Positions 9,457-18,359 of a stretch of DNA of 64,000 nt are shown in pieces. Made by a program: the position numbers and the translations under genes. Position 1 is the stretch's first letter. Each line of letters begins with the position of its first letter. The stretch spans positions 1 through 64,000 of the forward strand of contig JAFZQI010000045.1 in assembly GCA_017620475.1 (NCBI GenBank), read 5' to 3'. The DNA is from Clostridiales bacterium (GTDB lineage: Bacteria; Bacillota; Clostridia; Saccharofermentanales; Saccharofermentanaceae). The notes beneath the pieces are model-generated. The model had not been told where the DNA came from. It did no database searches and saw only the letters and a program-made list of their open reading frames with translations.

Positions 9457-9473
9457 AACAGTTTTCCTATCGT

Positions 9474-10571
9474 TTACCAGTTAATATTCCCACCCTGGCC
9501 TGATCGGTCCTGCTTCTCCAGGTAAGTACGTACCATAGCCGCGAGTTTGAACAGCACGGCGTCATCGAAGCTTCTAAGGTCAAGGCCGGTGATCTTCTGA
9601 ACTTTATCCAGACGATAAACCAGTGTATTTCTATGTACGAACAGTTTTCTGGACGTCTCACTTCCGTTGAGGTTATTCTCAAAGAAGCTCTGAATCGTCA
9701 CCAACGTATCCGAATCCAGGGATTCATACGCACCCTTTGGGAATACTTCGTTGAGGAACATATTGCAAAGCGTCGGCGGGAGCTGATAGATCAGACGGCC
9801 GAGGCCGAGCTTGTCATAACGCATGATAAACTGTTCACTCTCAAAGATACTTCCCACACGAAGTGCCAGTGTCGCCTCACGGTATGACTTGGCAATATCG
9901 CGAAGTGTTGGCGCCGGCATACCGATACCTACATGTGCACGGATCATCGACTCAGCGTTGAGATTATCCAGGATCGTCTTACTGACTTCGGTCAGGTAGG
10001 TGTCGAAGTTCTCGCCCAGATCCATGACCAAAACGATCGTCTCCTCATCCATAGCAACTACCATCTGCGTCTTCGTATCCGGGAACAGATTCTGCAGGAT
10101 CTCCAGGCATTCCACGCCATCGTTCTTGCTCACGCGAACGATAAAGACGATGCGGCGGGTGGCAAACGGGATCTTATATTCTCTGGCCTTCAGCGGAATA
10201 TCACCGGGCAATTCGTTTTCAAGAAGAACATTCTTAATAAACGTCTCACGCTCCACATCGGTGTTACGTTCACGCATCGCGGCTTTGATCCACTGGGTGA
10301 CCAGTTCCAGATAGGTTCTGGCTACGGCATCCACTCCACTGATAAATGCGATATACTGCGTTGCGTCGCCAATGACGATCTTCATGTAAGTCTTTCCGGC
10401 CGTACTGGAGAACAGGTCATCGGAAAGAAGGACCGCTCTGGCACTGGAATCCTCAATTCCTTCCCATGCCGGATCCGTGCAGGCCACGACCATTCCGGAC
10501 GTATCCATGACACCAACAGTCAAATCAAGGATCTTCTTTGCTTCGCGCATACATTTCTTTAATTCTTCCAT
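9474..10571 (-). CDS. PucR/CdaR-family transcriptional regulator
   Basis: The C-terminal end (about 300-360) has the PucR-type helix-turn-helix: FFENNLNGSETSRKLFVHRN followed by TLVYRLDKVQKITGLDLRSF. The N-terminal part resembles the sugar-diacid recognition domain of CdaR, and the middle has a GGDEF-like CdaR region. I use ATG 10571, which has AGGTGA 5 nt upstream, rather than GTG 10580. It is 17 nt upstream of ftsE, so it may be co-transcribed with it. The ligand is unknown. Confidence 0.8.
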   Translation of the reverse strand: MEELKKCMREAKKILDLTVGVMDTSGMVVACTDPAWEGIEDSSARAVLLSDDLFSSTAGKTYMKIVIGDATQYIAFISGVDAVARTYLELVTQWIKAAMRERNTDVERETFIKNVLLENELPGDIPLKAREYKIPFATRRIVFIVRVSKNDGVECLEILQNLFPDTKTQMVVAMDEETIVLVMDLGENFDTYLTEVSKTILDNLNAESMIRAHVGIGMPAPTLRDIAKSYREATLALRVGSIFESEQFIMRYDKLGLGRLIYQLPPTLCNMFLNEVFPKGAYESLDSDTLVTIQSFFENNLNGSETSRKLFVHRNTLVYRLDKVQKITGLDLRSFDDAVLFKLAAMVRTYLEKQDRSGQGGNINW

Positions 10572-10649
10572 ACGCTTCACCTAATCTCTTTCGTCATTGA
10601 TTTCGCAGCTGTCCGGAACTACAAAGATATAGTACCGTTTATCCTATTT

Positions 10650-10678
10650 ATCTTAATCTTTTCACGTAAAACTTGCAA
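10650..10678 (-). promoter_or_regulatory. possible promoter of the regulator-ftsEX operon
   Basis: The minus strand reads TTGCAA (10673-10678), a 17-nt spacer and TAAGAT (10650-10655). Both boxes match only 4 of 6 positions, so this is a weak call. Confidence 0.3.
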
Positions 10679-10733
10679 CCTGCCCCACTTATTTCTTCCG
10701 GAAGGAACGATCAGGCGGTATTTCGGGGCAAAC

Positions 10734-10761
10734 AAAAAGGGCCGCCTTTTCAGGCAGCCCC
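10734..10761 (-). terminator. rho-independent terminator after the sugar ABC ATPase gene
   Basis: On the minus strand a GC-rich hairpin with arms GGGCTGCC and GGCGGCCC is followed by TTTTTG. It lies 31 nt after the stop codon of the gene at 10792. Confidence 0.85.
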
Positions 10762-10791
10762 CTAGGAAATATTACACTTCCCTGTTTGCTC

Positions 10792-11958
10792 TTACTGCTC
10801 GTAAACCTCGTCATCATAGGTGTTCTTCGCATTTGCGGAACTGCAGGAGATGATGCTCTGCTCTGTGTCCTTATCGAAGAGGTGTACACGGTTGGTATCA
10901 ACAGCGATATCAACAACTTCACCAACGCGGGACTCGGATGTGGTCGGGTCTACTCTTGCGGTCAGCGGGAGAGAACCGTTAACTGTTACGTACAGGTAGG
11001 TCTCAGCACCGAGCATTTCAACAACGTCGACGTCAGCAGAGAAAGCAGCTTCCGGATGCATGGATACGTAAGTTCCGTCATCGGTGAGAGCCTCAGGACG
11101 AATACCGAAGATAACTTCTGTGCCGTCACGCTCGATAACTTCCGGTACACAGTAGCTCGGAGCGAGCTTGATGGAAGTATTCTCGAATGCAACATAAACA
11201 TCGTCGCCTTCTACGTTGATGGTCGCATTGATGAAGTTCATCGGAGGCATACCGATAAATCCTGCAACGAATGTGTTGACCGGGTTGTCATAGAGCTCCG
11301 TCGGGGAGTCAACCTGCTGGATGAAGCCATCCTTCATAACTACGATACGGGTACCCATCGTCATAGCCTCTGTCTGGTCGTGAGTAACGTAGATGATGGT
11401 TGTCTGCAGTCTCTGGTGGAGCTTTGTGATCTCAACACGCATCTGAACACGGAGTTTCGCGTCGAGGTTGGACAGCGGCTCGTCCATGAGGAATACCTTC
11501 GGGTCACGTACGATAGCACGGCCGAGAGCAACACGCTGACGCTGACCACCGGAGAGAGCCTTCGGTTTTCTGTCGAGGAGGTGCTCGATCTCGAGGATCT
11601 TAGCAGCTTCCTGAACACGACGCTTGATCTCACCACGCTCAACCTTACGGAGCTTAAGACCGAAAGCCATGTTATCGAATACTGTCATGTGCGGATACAG
11701 AGCGTAGTTCTGGAAAACCATCGCGATGTCACGATCCTTCGGGAGTACGTCGTTGATCAGACGATCATCGATGTAGATCTCACCCTCGGAAATATCTTCG
11801 AGACCGGCGATCATACGAAGAGTAGTGGACTTACCGCAACCGGAAGGACCTACCAGGATGATGAATTCCTTATCGGAAATCTCAAGGCAGAAGTCAGAAA
11901 CTGCGACTACGCCGCCATCATACTTCTTAAATACATGCTGAAGTGATAAACTTGCCAT
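10792..11958 (-). CDS. sugar-importer ABC ATPase, MsmX/UgpC type
   Basis: This 388-residue ATPase has Walker [10 protein letters not shown], signature [14 protein letters not shown], Walker [13 protein letters not shown] and a C-terminal TOBE/OB regulatory domain (about 240-388), the plan of MsmX/UgpC/MalK proteins. Such ATPases energise carbohydrate importers and often serve several permease-binding protein sets. No permease genes adjoin it. The ATG at 11958 has GGAGG 7 nt upstream. The terminator at 10734 suggests it is transcribed alone. Confidence 0.9.
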   Translation of the reverse strand: MASLSLQHVFKKYDGGVVAVSDFCLEISDKEFIILVGPSGCGKSTTLRMIAGLEDISEGEIYIDDRLINDVLPKDRDIAMVFQNYALYPHMTVFDNMAFGLKLRKVERGEIKRRVQEAAKILEIEHLLDRKPKALSGGQRQRVALGRAIVRDPKVFLMDEPLSNLDAKLRVQMRVEITKLHQRLQTTIIYVTHDQTEAMTMGTRIVVMKDGFIQQVDSPTELYDNPVNTFVAGFIGMPPMNFINATINVEGDDVYVAFENTSIKLAPSYCVPEVIERDGTEVIFGIRPEALTDDGTYVSMHPEAAFSADVDVVEMLGAETYLYVTVNGSLPLTARVDPTTSESRVGEVVDIAVDTNRVHLFDKDTEQSIISCSSANAKNTYDDEVYEQ

Positions 11959-12289
11959 TTTAGAACCTCCATATTGCACCGCTTTACGCGGGCACTTTTT
12001 TCTATGGAACTAGAATAACACGCGCTTATTCATGCCGCCACTCGTAAAAATCCCCAAAAAATCACTTTCTTTTTTGACACCCTTTTCAAGCGATTGTAGC
12101 AACTTGACAAAGATACCCTTTCACCGCTTGTGCAGAATGTACAATTTTCCTGATTTTTCAATCTGCCGCTTGCTTTATGCAAGTTTATTCAGTATTCTGT
12201 ATAAATATTAGTGGCCATGATGGGCGCGTCTTTTTCATAGGATACGTCCCGCGCACAATATAATACATATAATAATTTGAGGTTTTTGT
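11959..12289 (+). other. intergenic region between divergent ABC ATPase and arg genes
   Basis: The 331-nt gap holds no credible gene. It contains the two ARG-box-like sites described separately, and a TATAAT at 12259-12264 without a good -35 box. The argB ribosome binding site is a GAGG 8 nt before the ATG. Confidence 0.6.
12176..12213 (+). promoter_or_regulatory. two tandem ARG-box-like operators upstream of argB
   Basis: Two 18-nt sites, 12176-12193 and 12196-12213, resemble the ArgR/AhrC consensus TNTGAATWWWWATTCANW. I count about 13 and 12 of the 16 defined positions. They are 2 bp apart, so their centres are 20 bp apart, close to the two-turn spacing of known ARG box pairs. They lie about 80 bp before argB, the first gene of the arginine operon. 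Arginine-dependent repression is the likely role. Confidence 0.55.
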
Positions 12290-13237
12290 ATGGAGAAAGA
12301 GAAAACACTGCCTACCGTAGGTAACGATATGCAGACATTTATCAATAAGGCGGCAACGCTCATCGAGGCCCTCCCGTATATTCAAAGCCTGGCCGGTAAA
12401 ACCATCGTCATCAAATACGGCGGAAATGCCATGATCAACGATGAATTGAAATCTTCCGTAATGGATGATATTGCTCTTCTTAAGTCAGTCGGAATCAATC
12501 CCGTACTGGTTCACGGCGGCGGACCGGATATCAGTAACATGCTGAAAACCTTGAATGTAGAATCCCGTTTCGAGAACGGACTGCGAGTCACGGACGCTAA
12601 AGTCATGAGCGTGGCCCAGATGGTACTCGTCGGCAAGACCAATAAAGAGATCGTATCTTACCTCGGACAGAAGGGTGTAAAGGCCATCGGTATCAGTGGA
12701 ATCGACGGACACCTGATCGAGTGCGAGAAGCTTACTGAGGATGCCAACGGTAATCCCATCGATGTCGGCTTTGTCGGAAAAATCAAGAACATCAACACCA
12801 AGGTCATCTCCACACTGGCCAACGATGAATATATTCCCGTTGTCGCCCCAATCGGCATCGGCTCCGACGGAGAAAGCTACAACATCAACGCCGATACAGT
12901 CGCCGCTGAGATCGCCGTCGCACTCAAGGCCGAAAAACTCATGACACTGACTGACGTTGAAGGTGTCAAGGCCGTTTCGGAAGACGGCACGGAGACCGTT
13001 CTCCCCGTTCTCACCGAATCCGACATTCACAATATGATCGAGTCCGGCGTGATTACCGGCGGGATGATCCCGAAGGTGACCGGATGCCTGGATACGATCC
13101 GACGAGGAGTCGGCCGTGCACATATTATCGATGGCCGTATACCTCACAGTATCCTGCTGGAGATCTTCACCGGCAAAGGTATCGGCACCATGATCATTCG
13201 TGAAAGAAAACCGTATTTCGAAGGAGAGAAAATCTGA
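12290..13237 (+). CDS. argB: acetylglutamate kinase
   Basis: It phosphorylates N-acetylglutamate, the second step of ornithine synthesis. The 315-residue product has the [12 protein letters not shown] phosphate-binding motif, LVHGGGPDI and a C-terminal ITGGMIPKV segment. The N-terminal helix [13 protein letters not shown] is the type found in arginine-inhibited enzymes, so feedback inhibition is likely. It starts the arg operon with argD 1 nt downstream; argC and argJ are not in the window. Confidence 0.95.
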   Translation: MEKEKTLPTVGNDMQTFINKAATLIEALPYIQSLAGKTIVIKYGGNAMINDELKSSVMDDIALLKSVGINPVLVHGGGPDISNMLKTLNVESRFENGLRVTDAKVMSVAQMVLVGKTNKEIVSYLGQKGVKAIGISGIDGHLIECEKLTEDANGNPIDVGFVGKIKNINTKVISTLANDEYIPVVAPIGIGSDGESYNINADTVAAEIAVALKAEKLMTLTDVEGVKAVSEDGTETVLPVLTESDIHNMIESGVITGGMIPKVTGCLDTIRRGVGRAHIIDGRIPHSILLEIFTGKGIGTMIIRERKPYFEGEKI

Positions 13238-13238
13238 T

Positions 13239-14453
13239 ATGGACGAGAAGCAAGAGAATAAACTGGAACAGATCATAAAATACGACGAAGAATACTATAT
13301 GCCCGTATTCGGGCAGCGCATCCCGCTCGTAGCCGATCACGGAAAGGGCGTCTACCTTTACGGGACGGATGGCAAGAAATACATGGACATGATCGGCGGA
13401 ATCGCCGTCAATATATTGGGACACGGTAACAGCCGTCTCGTACGGGCGATCAGTTCCCAGGCGAAGAAGGTCATTCACTGCTGTAATTACTACTACAACG
13501 AACCCCAGACGATGCTTGCCAAGAAGCTGGTCGATATGAGTTTTGCCGACAAAGTCTTCTTTGCCAACTCCGGCGCGGAAGCCAACGAAGGTGCAATCAA
13601 ACTTGCCCGCGGATACTGGTCGAAGAAAGGCACACCCAAGCCGAAGATCATCACGGCGAAGATGTCTTTCCACGGCCGTACTCTGGCAACGATCGCCGCA
13701 ACCGGTCAGGAGAAGTTCCGGGTTCCTTTCGCTCCGGTCATGCCCGGTTTCGAATACGTTCCTTTCAACGATATCGAAGCCATCAAGAATACGGCAGATG
13801 CGCAGACCGGTGCCATCATGCTGGAACTGATCCAGGGAGAAAGCGGTGTTCATCCGGCCGACTTTGACTACATCCAGGAAGTACGGAAATTCTGTACTCA
13901 GAACAAGATCCTGCTGATCATCGACGAAGTCCAGACCGGTGTCGGACATACCGGAACATTCTTTGCTTATGAGCAGTTCGGCATCCAGCCTGACATCCTC
14001 ACACTGGCCAAGGGATTAGCCGGCGGTGTTCCAATCGGAGCCGTGCTTGCGAATAAAATGGCTGCCACCGGGTTCGGCGTTGGGGATCACGGCTCCACGT
14101 TCGGAGGCAATCCGTTGGCCTGCGCTGCCGGTCTTGCCGTTATCGAGGAGATCGAATCCAAGAACCTTCTCGGAAATGTAATGAATGTGGGCGGCTACAT
14201 TCAGAAGAAGCTTTCTAATATCGCAAAGAAGACCAAGAAGATCGCCGAGGTCCGCGGCAAGGGATTACTCATTGGTATCGAACTGGATTCCGGTTCAGCC
14301 GCTGACGTCAAGATGAAGCTTTTCGAGAAGGGCTTCCTCGTCAGTTCCATCGGATCAAACGTGATCCGTATCGCACCGCCGCTGAACCTCTCGAAATTAC
14401 AGGCCATTAAATTTACCTCTGCACTGCAGGATGTTCTCGAAGGAAAGGAGTAA
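13239..14453 (+). CDS. argD: acetylornithine aminotransferase
   Basis: PLP-dependent class III aminotransferase that makes N-acetylornithine. The product is 404 residues with the FANSGAEANEGAIKLAR motif, the PLP-aspartate region LLIIDEVQTGVGHTG, and the Schiff-base lysine in LAKGLAGGVPIGA. I place the start at ATG 13239, 1 nt after the argB stop and behind AAGGAGA, rather than at the upstream in-frame codon inside argB. The enzyme of this family may also act in lysine synthesis. Confidence 0.93.
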   Translation: MDEKQENKLEQIIKYDEEYYMPVFGQRIPLVADHGKGVYLYGTDGKKYMDMIGGIAVNILGHGNSRLVRAISSQAKKVIHCCNYYYNEPQTMLAKKLVDMSFADKVFFANSGAEANEGAIKLARGYWSKKGTPKPKIITAKMSFHGRTLATIAATGQEKFRVPFAPVMPGFEYVPFNDIEAIKNTADAQTGAIMLELIQGESGVHPADFDYIQEVRKFCTQNKILLIIDEVQTGVGHTGTFFAYEQFGIQPDILTLAKGLAGGVPIGAVLANKMAATGFGVGDHGSTFGGNPLACAAGLAVIEEIESKNLLGNVMNVGGYIQKKLSNIAKKTKKIAEVRGKGLLIGIELDSGSAADVKMKLFEKGFLVSSIGSNVIRIAPPLNLSKLQAIKFTSALQDVLEGKE

Positions 14454-14458
14454 AACAC

Positions 14459-15391
14459 ATGAAACACTATATCGATTTTCACGAAGACGTAACGATCCCG
14501 GAGCTGGATGCACTTCTTAATACCGCGCTGGATCTGAAAGACAAGACGAAGAAGGGTATTCCCCATCCGATCCTTGCAGGCAAGACGCTCGGCATGATCT
14601 TCACCAAGTCTTCGACACGTACTCGTGTTTCCTTCGAAGTAGGAATGTACCAGCTCGGCGGCCATGCACTGTTCCTTAGCGGCGATGACATTCAGATCGG
14701 ACGCGGCGAGACCATCTATGATACGGCTAACGTTCTCTCGAGAATGGTAGACGGTATCATGATCCGTACTTTCTCTCATCAGGATATCGTAGATCTCGCC
14801 AAGTATGGTTCTATCCCGGTAATTAACGGTCTTTCCGATGATCAGCATCCTACCCAGGTCCTGGCCGATCTTCTGACCATCAAGGAGCATAAGGGTGAAC
14901 TCAAGGGACTGAAGATGGCATATGTGGGCGACGGCAACAACATGGCCAACTCTCTCCTGCAGGCCTGCGCGAAAGCCGGCATGGATATCTCCGTAGCTTC
15001 TCCGAAAAACTACACCTGTCCGGAAAAATATGTACTTCAGGCTCAGGAAGACGCCAAGATCACCGGTTCGAAGATCGTCATGACGGAAGACCCGTACGAA
15101 GCCTGCAAGGACGCCGATGTCATCTATACCGATACGTGGGCCAGCATGGGACAGGAAGCTGAGAAAGCCGTAAGAGCGCAGATCTTCAAGGATTACCAGG
15201 TCAACGCCGATCTGTTCTCCACTGCAAACAAGGACGCGATCTTCCTGCATTGTCTGCCCGCTTATCGCGGATACGAAGTAACGGAAGACATTATCGACGG
15301 TCCGCGTTCCGTTGTGTTTGACGAAGCAGAGAACCGTCTGCACGCTCACAAGGCGATCCTCGTGCACCTCATGAGTGAAGCATATGCCTGA
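14459..15391 (+). CDS. argF: ornithine carbamoyltransferase
   Basis: It joins carbamoyl phosphate to ornithine to give citrulline. The 310-residue product has the carbamoyl-phosphate motif SSTRTRVSFE, the DDQHPTQVLAD segment and the ornithine-binding HCLPAYRG loop, all intact. AAGGAG lies 8 nt upstream of the ATG and 5 nt separate it from argD. Catabolic and anabolic forms cannot be separated by eye, but the operon implies biosynthesis. Confidence 0.95.
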   Translation: MKHYIDFHEDVTIPELDALLNTALDLKDKTKKGIPHPILAGKTLGMIFTKSSTRTRVSFEVGMYQLGGHALFLSGDDIQIGRGETIYDTANVLSRMVDGIMIRTFSHQDIVDLAKYGSIPVINGLSDDQHPTQVLADLLTIKEHKGELKGLKMAYVGDGNNMANSLLQACAKAGMDISVASPKNYTCPEKYVLQAQEDAKITGSKIVMTEDPYEACKDADVIYTDTWASMGQEAEKAVRAQIFKDYQVNADLFSTANKDAIFLHCLPAYRGYEVTEDIIDGPRSVVFDEAENRLHAHKAILVHLMSEAYA

Positions 15392-15923
15392 CATTCACGT
15401 TCGGACAGCCAGGTTCGGCGAAGAAGAGACGATACTTCGACTGGTACATGAATCCATGTCATCTTATTGTCGCGATTCGGGGATTCCGGATTCATTTATC
15501 GAAGCGACATTTGAATCCGCAGAGACGGTTAGAGATGCCATCTCCTCCGGAGTAGTATTCGTCGCCCTGAACGACGAAGAAGAGATCCTGGGGACGTGCC
15601 GTCTCTACATCCGTCCCCGAAGAGAACTGGACGATGAGATTGCTAATGCCATTTCCGGTTTTTCCAGCAGGATCGCCTACTTTGCCCGGTTCTCCGTATG
15701 GGACAAGTGGCGCAGCCAGGGGATCGGGAACTACCTGCTTTCCTACTGCGAAAGAGTCGCAAGGCTGACCCACTGTTCGCACATACTCCTTCACACCGCC
15801 TTAAGCAACAAAGGTATGGTCGCCTATTATGAGGCACACGGATTTCAGATCCTGGCTTCGGACGACCGTCGCGGCTATGAGCGTGGTCTTTTCGGGAAAA
15901 AGCTGGCTCCCCTTCCCCGCTGA
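15384..15923 (+). CDS. GNAT-family N-acetyltransferase
   Basis: The 179-residue product carries the GNAT acetyl-CoA motif A (WRSQGIGNYLLSYCERVA, about 112-130) and a typical C-terminal YYEAHGFQ. The ATG at 15384 overlaps the argF stop by 8 nt, so it is translationally coupled to the arginine operon. Because argA is not in the window, an N-acetylglutamate synthase role is a possible but unproven reading; a tailoring or protein acetyltransferase is equally possible. Confidence 0.8.
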   Translation: MPDIHVRTARFGEEETILRLVHESMSSYCRDSGIPDSFIEATFESAETVRDAISSGVVFVALNDEEEILGTCRLYIRPRRELDDEIANAISGFSSRIAYFARFSVWDKWRSQGIGNYLLSYCERVARLTHCSHILLHTALSNKGMVAYYEAHGFQILASDDRRGYERGLFGKKLAPLPR

Positions 15924-16098
15924 ATGAGCAGTTCCATATGCGATGCAGCTATGCACCGCAGGAATAATGTTCGCCCTTCGTTCGGGAAACTATACACAGT
16001 TTGCATATCGGCGTTTTCGTCATTTTCAAAGTCTTTCTTTCTTCCCCTGAATTCTTAGAATAGAATTACTACTTATACACATGGAAGGGGATTGGGTT

Positions 16099-16779
16099 AT
16101 GAATAATTTGAAAGAATACCGGTTGCGTGCAAATCTGAATCAACTACAACTCGCCGAGAAACTTCGTGTCTCCCAGTCGTGCATATCGCGCTGGGAACAC
16201 GGCAGAACTTACCCGGAAGTCACTACCGCCAAGCGGATATCCAAATATCTGAACATGCCTTTTGATCTCATCTTCGGTGCCTCTTTCAAAGGCGGTCCTT
16301 TCTCTCTTCCGGTCTACGAATCGATCCAAAGCGATGGCCAAAAAATCATCTGTACCCGGGAAGGCTGTATCCTTCAGGTTACTGAGGAAGAAATGAGGAT
16401 CCTGCTGACCAGACTAGAGCAGCTTGAAGTCATTTCCCCTTCTGAAAAGGATACTCCGCTTGATCCGGAAATGTTCTTCGGGTATTACTGCACCACGAAC
16501 AATCTTATTCCTCTGGTGACGCCGAATTCGGTAAATATCGTTTTTCAGACAACAAAGGTTTGTCCCGGTTGCATATACTTGATCAGCACAGATGAATTCG
16601 GATGCACTCCCGCCCGTCTCGTGGAGGATGGAAGCGGTCTCATCGCTATACTGAACCATTCCATGTCGCAGTATCAGAAGTATTCTGTTTCCGACATGCG
16701 CGAAGGAACCATCCGCATCCACGGCATTATCGTACAATCGCGTGTTCCCCAGATCCATCCGAAGTCGGACAAAATCTAA
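16099..16779 (+). CDS. XRE-family regulator with degenerate S24/LexA-like C-terminal domain
   Basis: Residues 1-55 form a Cro/CI helix-turn-helix (RLRANLNQLQLAEKLRVSQS, then CISRWEHGRTYPE). The C-terminal half resembles the LexA/CI S24 fold, ending in GTIRIHGIIVQSRVP. The expected catalytic Ser (usually GDSM) reads TTNN and the expected Lys lies at an Arg (PARLV), so self-cleavage is unlikely. The start at 16099 is preceded by AAGGGG. Its stop codon overlaps the convergent ispE stop by 3 nt. Confidence 0.8.
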   Translation: MNNLKEYRLRANLNQLQLAEKLRVSQSCISRWEHGRTYPEVTTAKRISKYLNMPFDLIFGASFKGGPFSLPVYESIQSDGQKIICTREGCILQVTEEEMRILLTRLEQLEVISPSEKDTPLDPEMFFGYYCTTNNLIPLVTPNSVNIVFQTTKVCPGCIYLISTDEFGCTPARLVEDGSGLIAILNHSMSQYQKYSVSDMREGTIRIHGIIVQSRVPQIHPKSDKI

Positions 16780-17684
16780 AGTGTCTTAGCTTTCCCGGCC
16801 CACCATCCCTGGTCCATCAGAGTAAGGAATCGGGGACTGTCTATAATTTCGTCGATTCTTTCTCCCGAATCGAATAATCCGAACACGGCACTTCCCGATC
16901 CGCTCATGGCCGAGAAAACGGCACCGCCCTCTTTGAGCAGCGCCAGTCCTTCCGATATCTCGGGAACCGCGCCGATTGCCGGATTCTGAAGATCATTGCT
17001 CCAAAGCGGGGACGCTGCCCGAACGCGGGCAAGCGGTTCTAAAGAAGACTGCAGATCTTTTTTCAGCCGATCCTTCTCCGTGTCTGTGACAAGGGGGGTG
17101 CCCAATTTGTCGAAAACCGAATAGCAATACGGTGTGGAAACCCCGTTTTCCGGCTTAAGAAGAAGCATCGGGATCCCCGACAGTGACGGCATCGGAGTCA
17201 GTATCTCGCCCACGCCTTCACAAAGTGTCGTCCCGCCCTGAAGGAAGAACGGCACATCCGCTCCTACGGAAAGAGCGATCCTGTGTAGTTCCGAGCGGCT
17301 GACTCTTCGTTCGAAAAGCTCATCCAGCGCCAGAAGGACCGCCGCCGCATCCGAACTCCCGCCGCCAAGTCCCGCCTGAGAAGGAATCACCTTTTTCAGG
17401 CGCACACTCACGGTATACTTCTCCGGCGCAAGTCTCTCGAGGAACCTCATCGCTGCCGCTACCGCCGTATTCTTCACCGGGTCGTCCGGGAGATAATCAC
17501 ATTCGGAAAAGAACTTGACCTCGGAGGTTTCTCCTCCTTTTTTCGGCTCCACCTCCAGATCCAGTTCATCATAAATGGATAGTGTTTGCATACAGCTATA
17601 GAGAAGATGGTATCCGTCTTCCCTTCTCCCTGCCATTCTCAGGAACAGATTGACCTTTGCCGGAGCTTGCCGAGTGATTCGCAT
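16776..17684 (-). CDS. ispE: 4-diphosphocytidyl-2-C-methyl-D-erythritol kinase
   Basis: GHMP kinase of the MEP isoprenoid pathway. The 302-residue product begins RITRQAPAKVNLFLRM, and has the ATP loop QAGLGGGSSDAAAVL and the C-terminal SAMSGSGSAVFGLF motif. The start is placed at ATG 17684 behind AGAGG, because the upstream 20 in-frame codons run through the veg terminator hairpin. It lies downstream of veg, as in other Firmicutes. Confidence 0.94.
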   Translation of the reverse strand: MRITRQAPAKVNLFLRMAGRREDGYHLLYSCMQTLSIYDELDLEVEPKKGGETSEVKFFSECDYLPDDPVKNTAVAAAMRFLERLAPEKYTVSVRLKKVIPSQAGLGGGSSDAAAVLLALDELFERRVSRSELHRIALSVGADVPFFLQGGTTLCEGVGEILTPMPSLSGIPMLLLKPENGVSTPYCYSVFDKLGTPLVTDTEKDRLKKDLQSSLEPLARVRAASPLWSNDLQNPAIGAVPEISEGLALLKEGGAVFSAMSGSGSAVFGLFDSGERIDEIIDSPRFLTLMDQGWWAGKAKTL

Positions 17685-17701
17685 GTTGACCTCTTTATCA
17701 T

Positions 17702-17751
17702 AAAAACAAGCCGCCGTGCTCGCACAGAAAAGTGACTCGCACACGCGGCTT
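17702..17751 (-). terminator. rho-independent terminator between veg and ispE
   Basis: On the minus strand arms AAGCCGCGTG and CACGGCGGCTT (17708-17751) form a hairpin with one bulge, followed by GTTTTTAT. It should end most veg transcripts before ispE. Confidence 0.8.
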
Positions 17752-17786
17752 CTTCCTCTTTGAAATTATTGCCGTTATCTTCAGGA

Positions 17787-18071
17787 TCAGCTGGCCTGTG
17801 TCTCCGCTTCGGCAACCGTTGTGATGTGTACAGTCTTCGTCAGAACATCCACATAACTGTAGGATACGATTTCCTTAGTAGAATTAGCCGGCTTTCTGTT
17901 GCACTTCACTGTGAACATGTTCGGATAGCAGTGATCGAGGATTCCTTCGTGAACGATGATTCTCTTTCTTCCGCCGTTAGAAGTCAGGCGAACAGTTCTG
18001 CCGATAAACGTCTCAAGATTCTTCTTGCACTCTTCAACATCAGATTTAATAATCACTGGCGTTACCTCCAT
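17787..18071 (-). CDS. veg: Veg protein
   Basis: This 94-residue protein matches the short Veg family by its opening (DVEECKKNLETFIGRTVRL), the NGGRKRIIVHEGIL segment and its place upstream of ispE. In Bacillus subtilis Veg is highly expressed and influences biofilm matrix genes; its biochemical role is poorly defined. It has its own strong promoter and terminator here, consistent with high independent expression. Confidence 0.9.
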   Translation of the reverse strand: MEVTPVIIKSDVEECKKNLETFIGRTVRLTSNGGRKRIIVHEGILDHCYPNMFTVKCNRKPANSTKEIVSYSYVDVLTKTVHITTVAEAETQAS

Positions 18072-18105
18072 CTTCTCCCAAAAATGAATAACCTACTGTT
18101 ACGGA

Positions 18106-18134
18106 ATTATATCAGCATTCTTACGCTTTGTCAA
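18106..18134 (-). promoter_or_regulatory. strong sigma-A type promoter of veg
   Basis: Minus strand TTGACA (18129-18134), 17-nt spacer, TATAAT (18106-18111); both boxes are perfect. Confidence 0.9.
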
Positions 18135-18248
18135 TGAAAAGCACAATTTCTAGTGGTCATTTTGCGTAATATAACCAAATATAGTGTTCGTCCATCGGGC
18201 ATATCCTTCCGGATCTGCTCGAATTTGTAACCAAATTGTCATTTCATG

Positions 18249-18277
18249 TTGGCATCCCATGGGGGAAAGCATATAAT
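18249..18277 (+). promoter_or_regulatory. sigma-A type promoter of fhs
   Basis: TTGGCA (18249-18254), 17-nt spacer, TATAAT (18272-18277), about 80 nt before the fhs start. Two copies of TAACCAAAT (18172-18180 and 18228-18236) lie upstream. Confidence 0.82.
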
Positions 18278-18359
18278 GATATGCGAAGATTTTGGCGCAA
18301 GGATCTCTTCCCCAAGGTCTTGCGGATAATACATTCTGATGGAGAAGTGAGGACCGATT

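Noticed and set aside
16776-16779. Overlapping stop codons of the XRE gene and ispE
   Set aside because: Convergent genes with overlapping stops are common in compact genomes; nothing further is implied.
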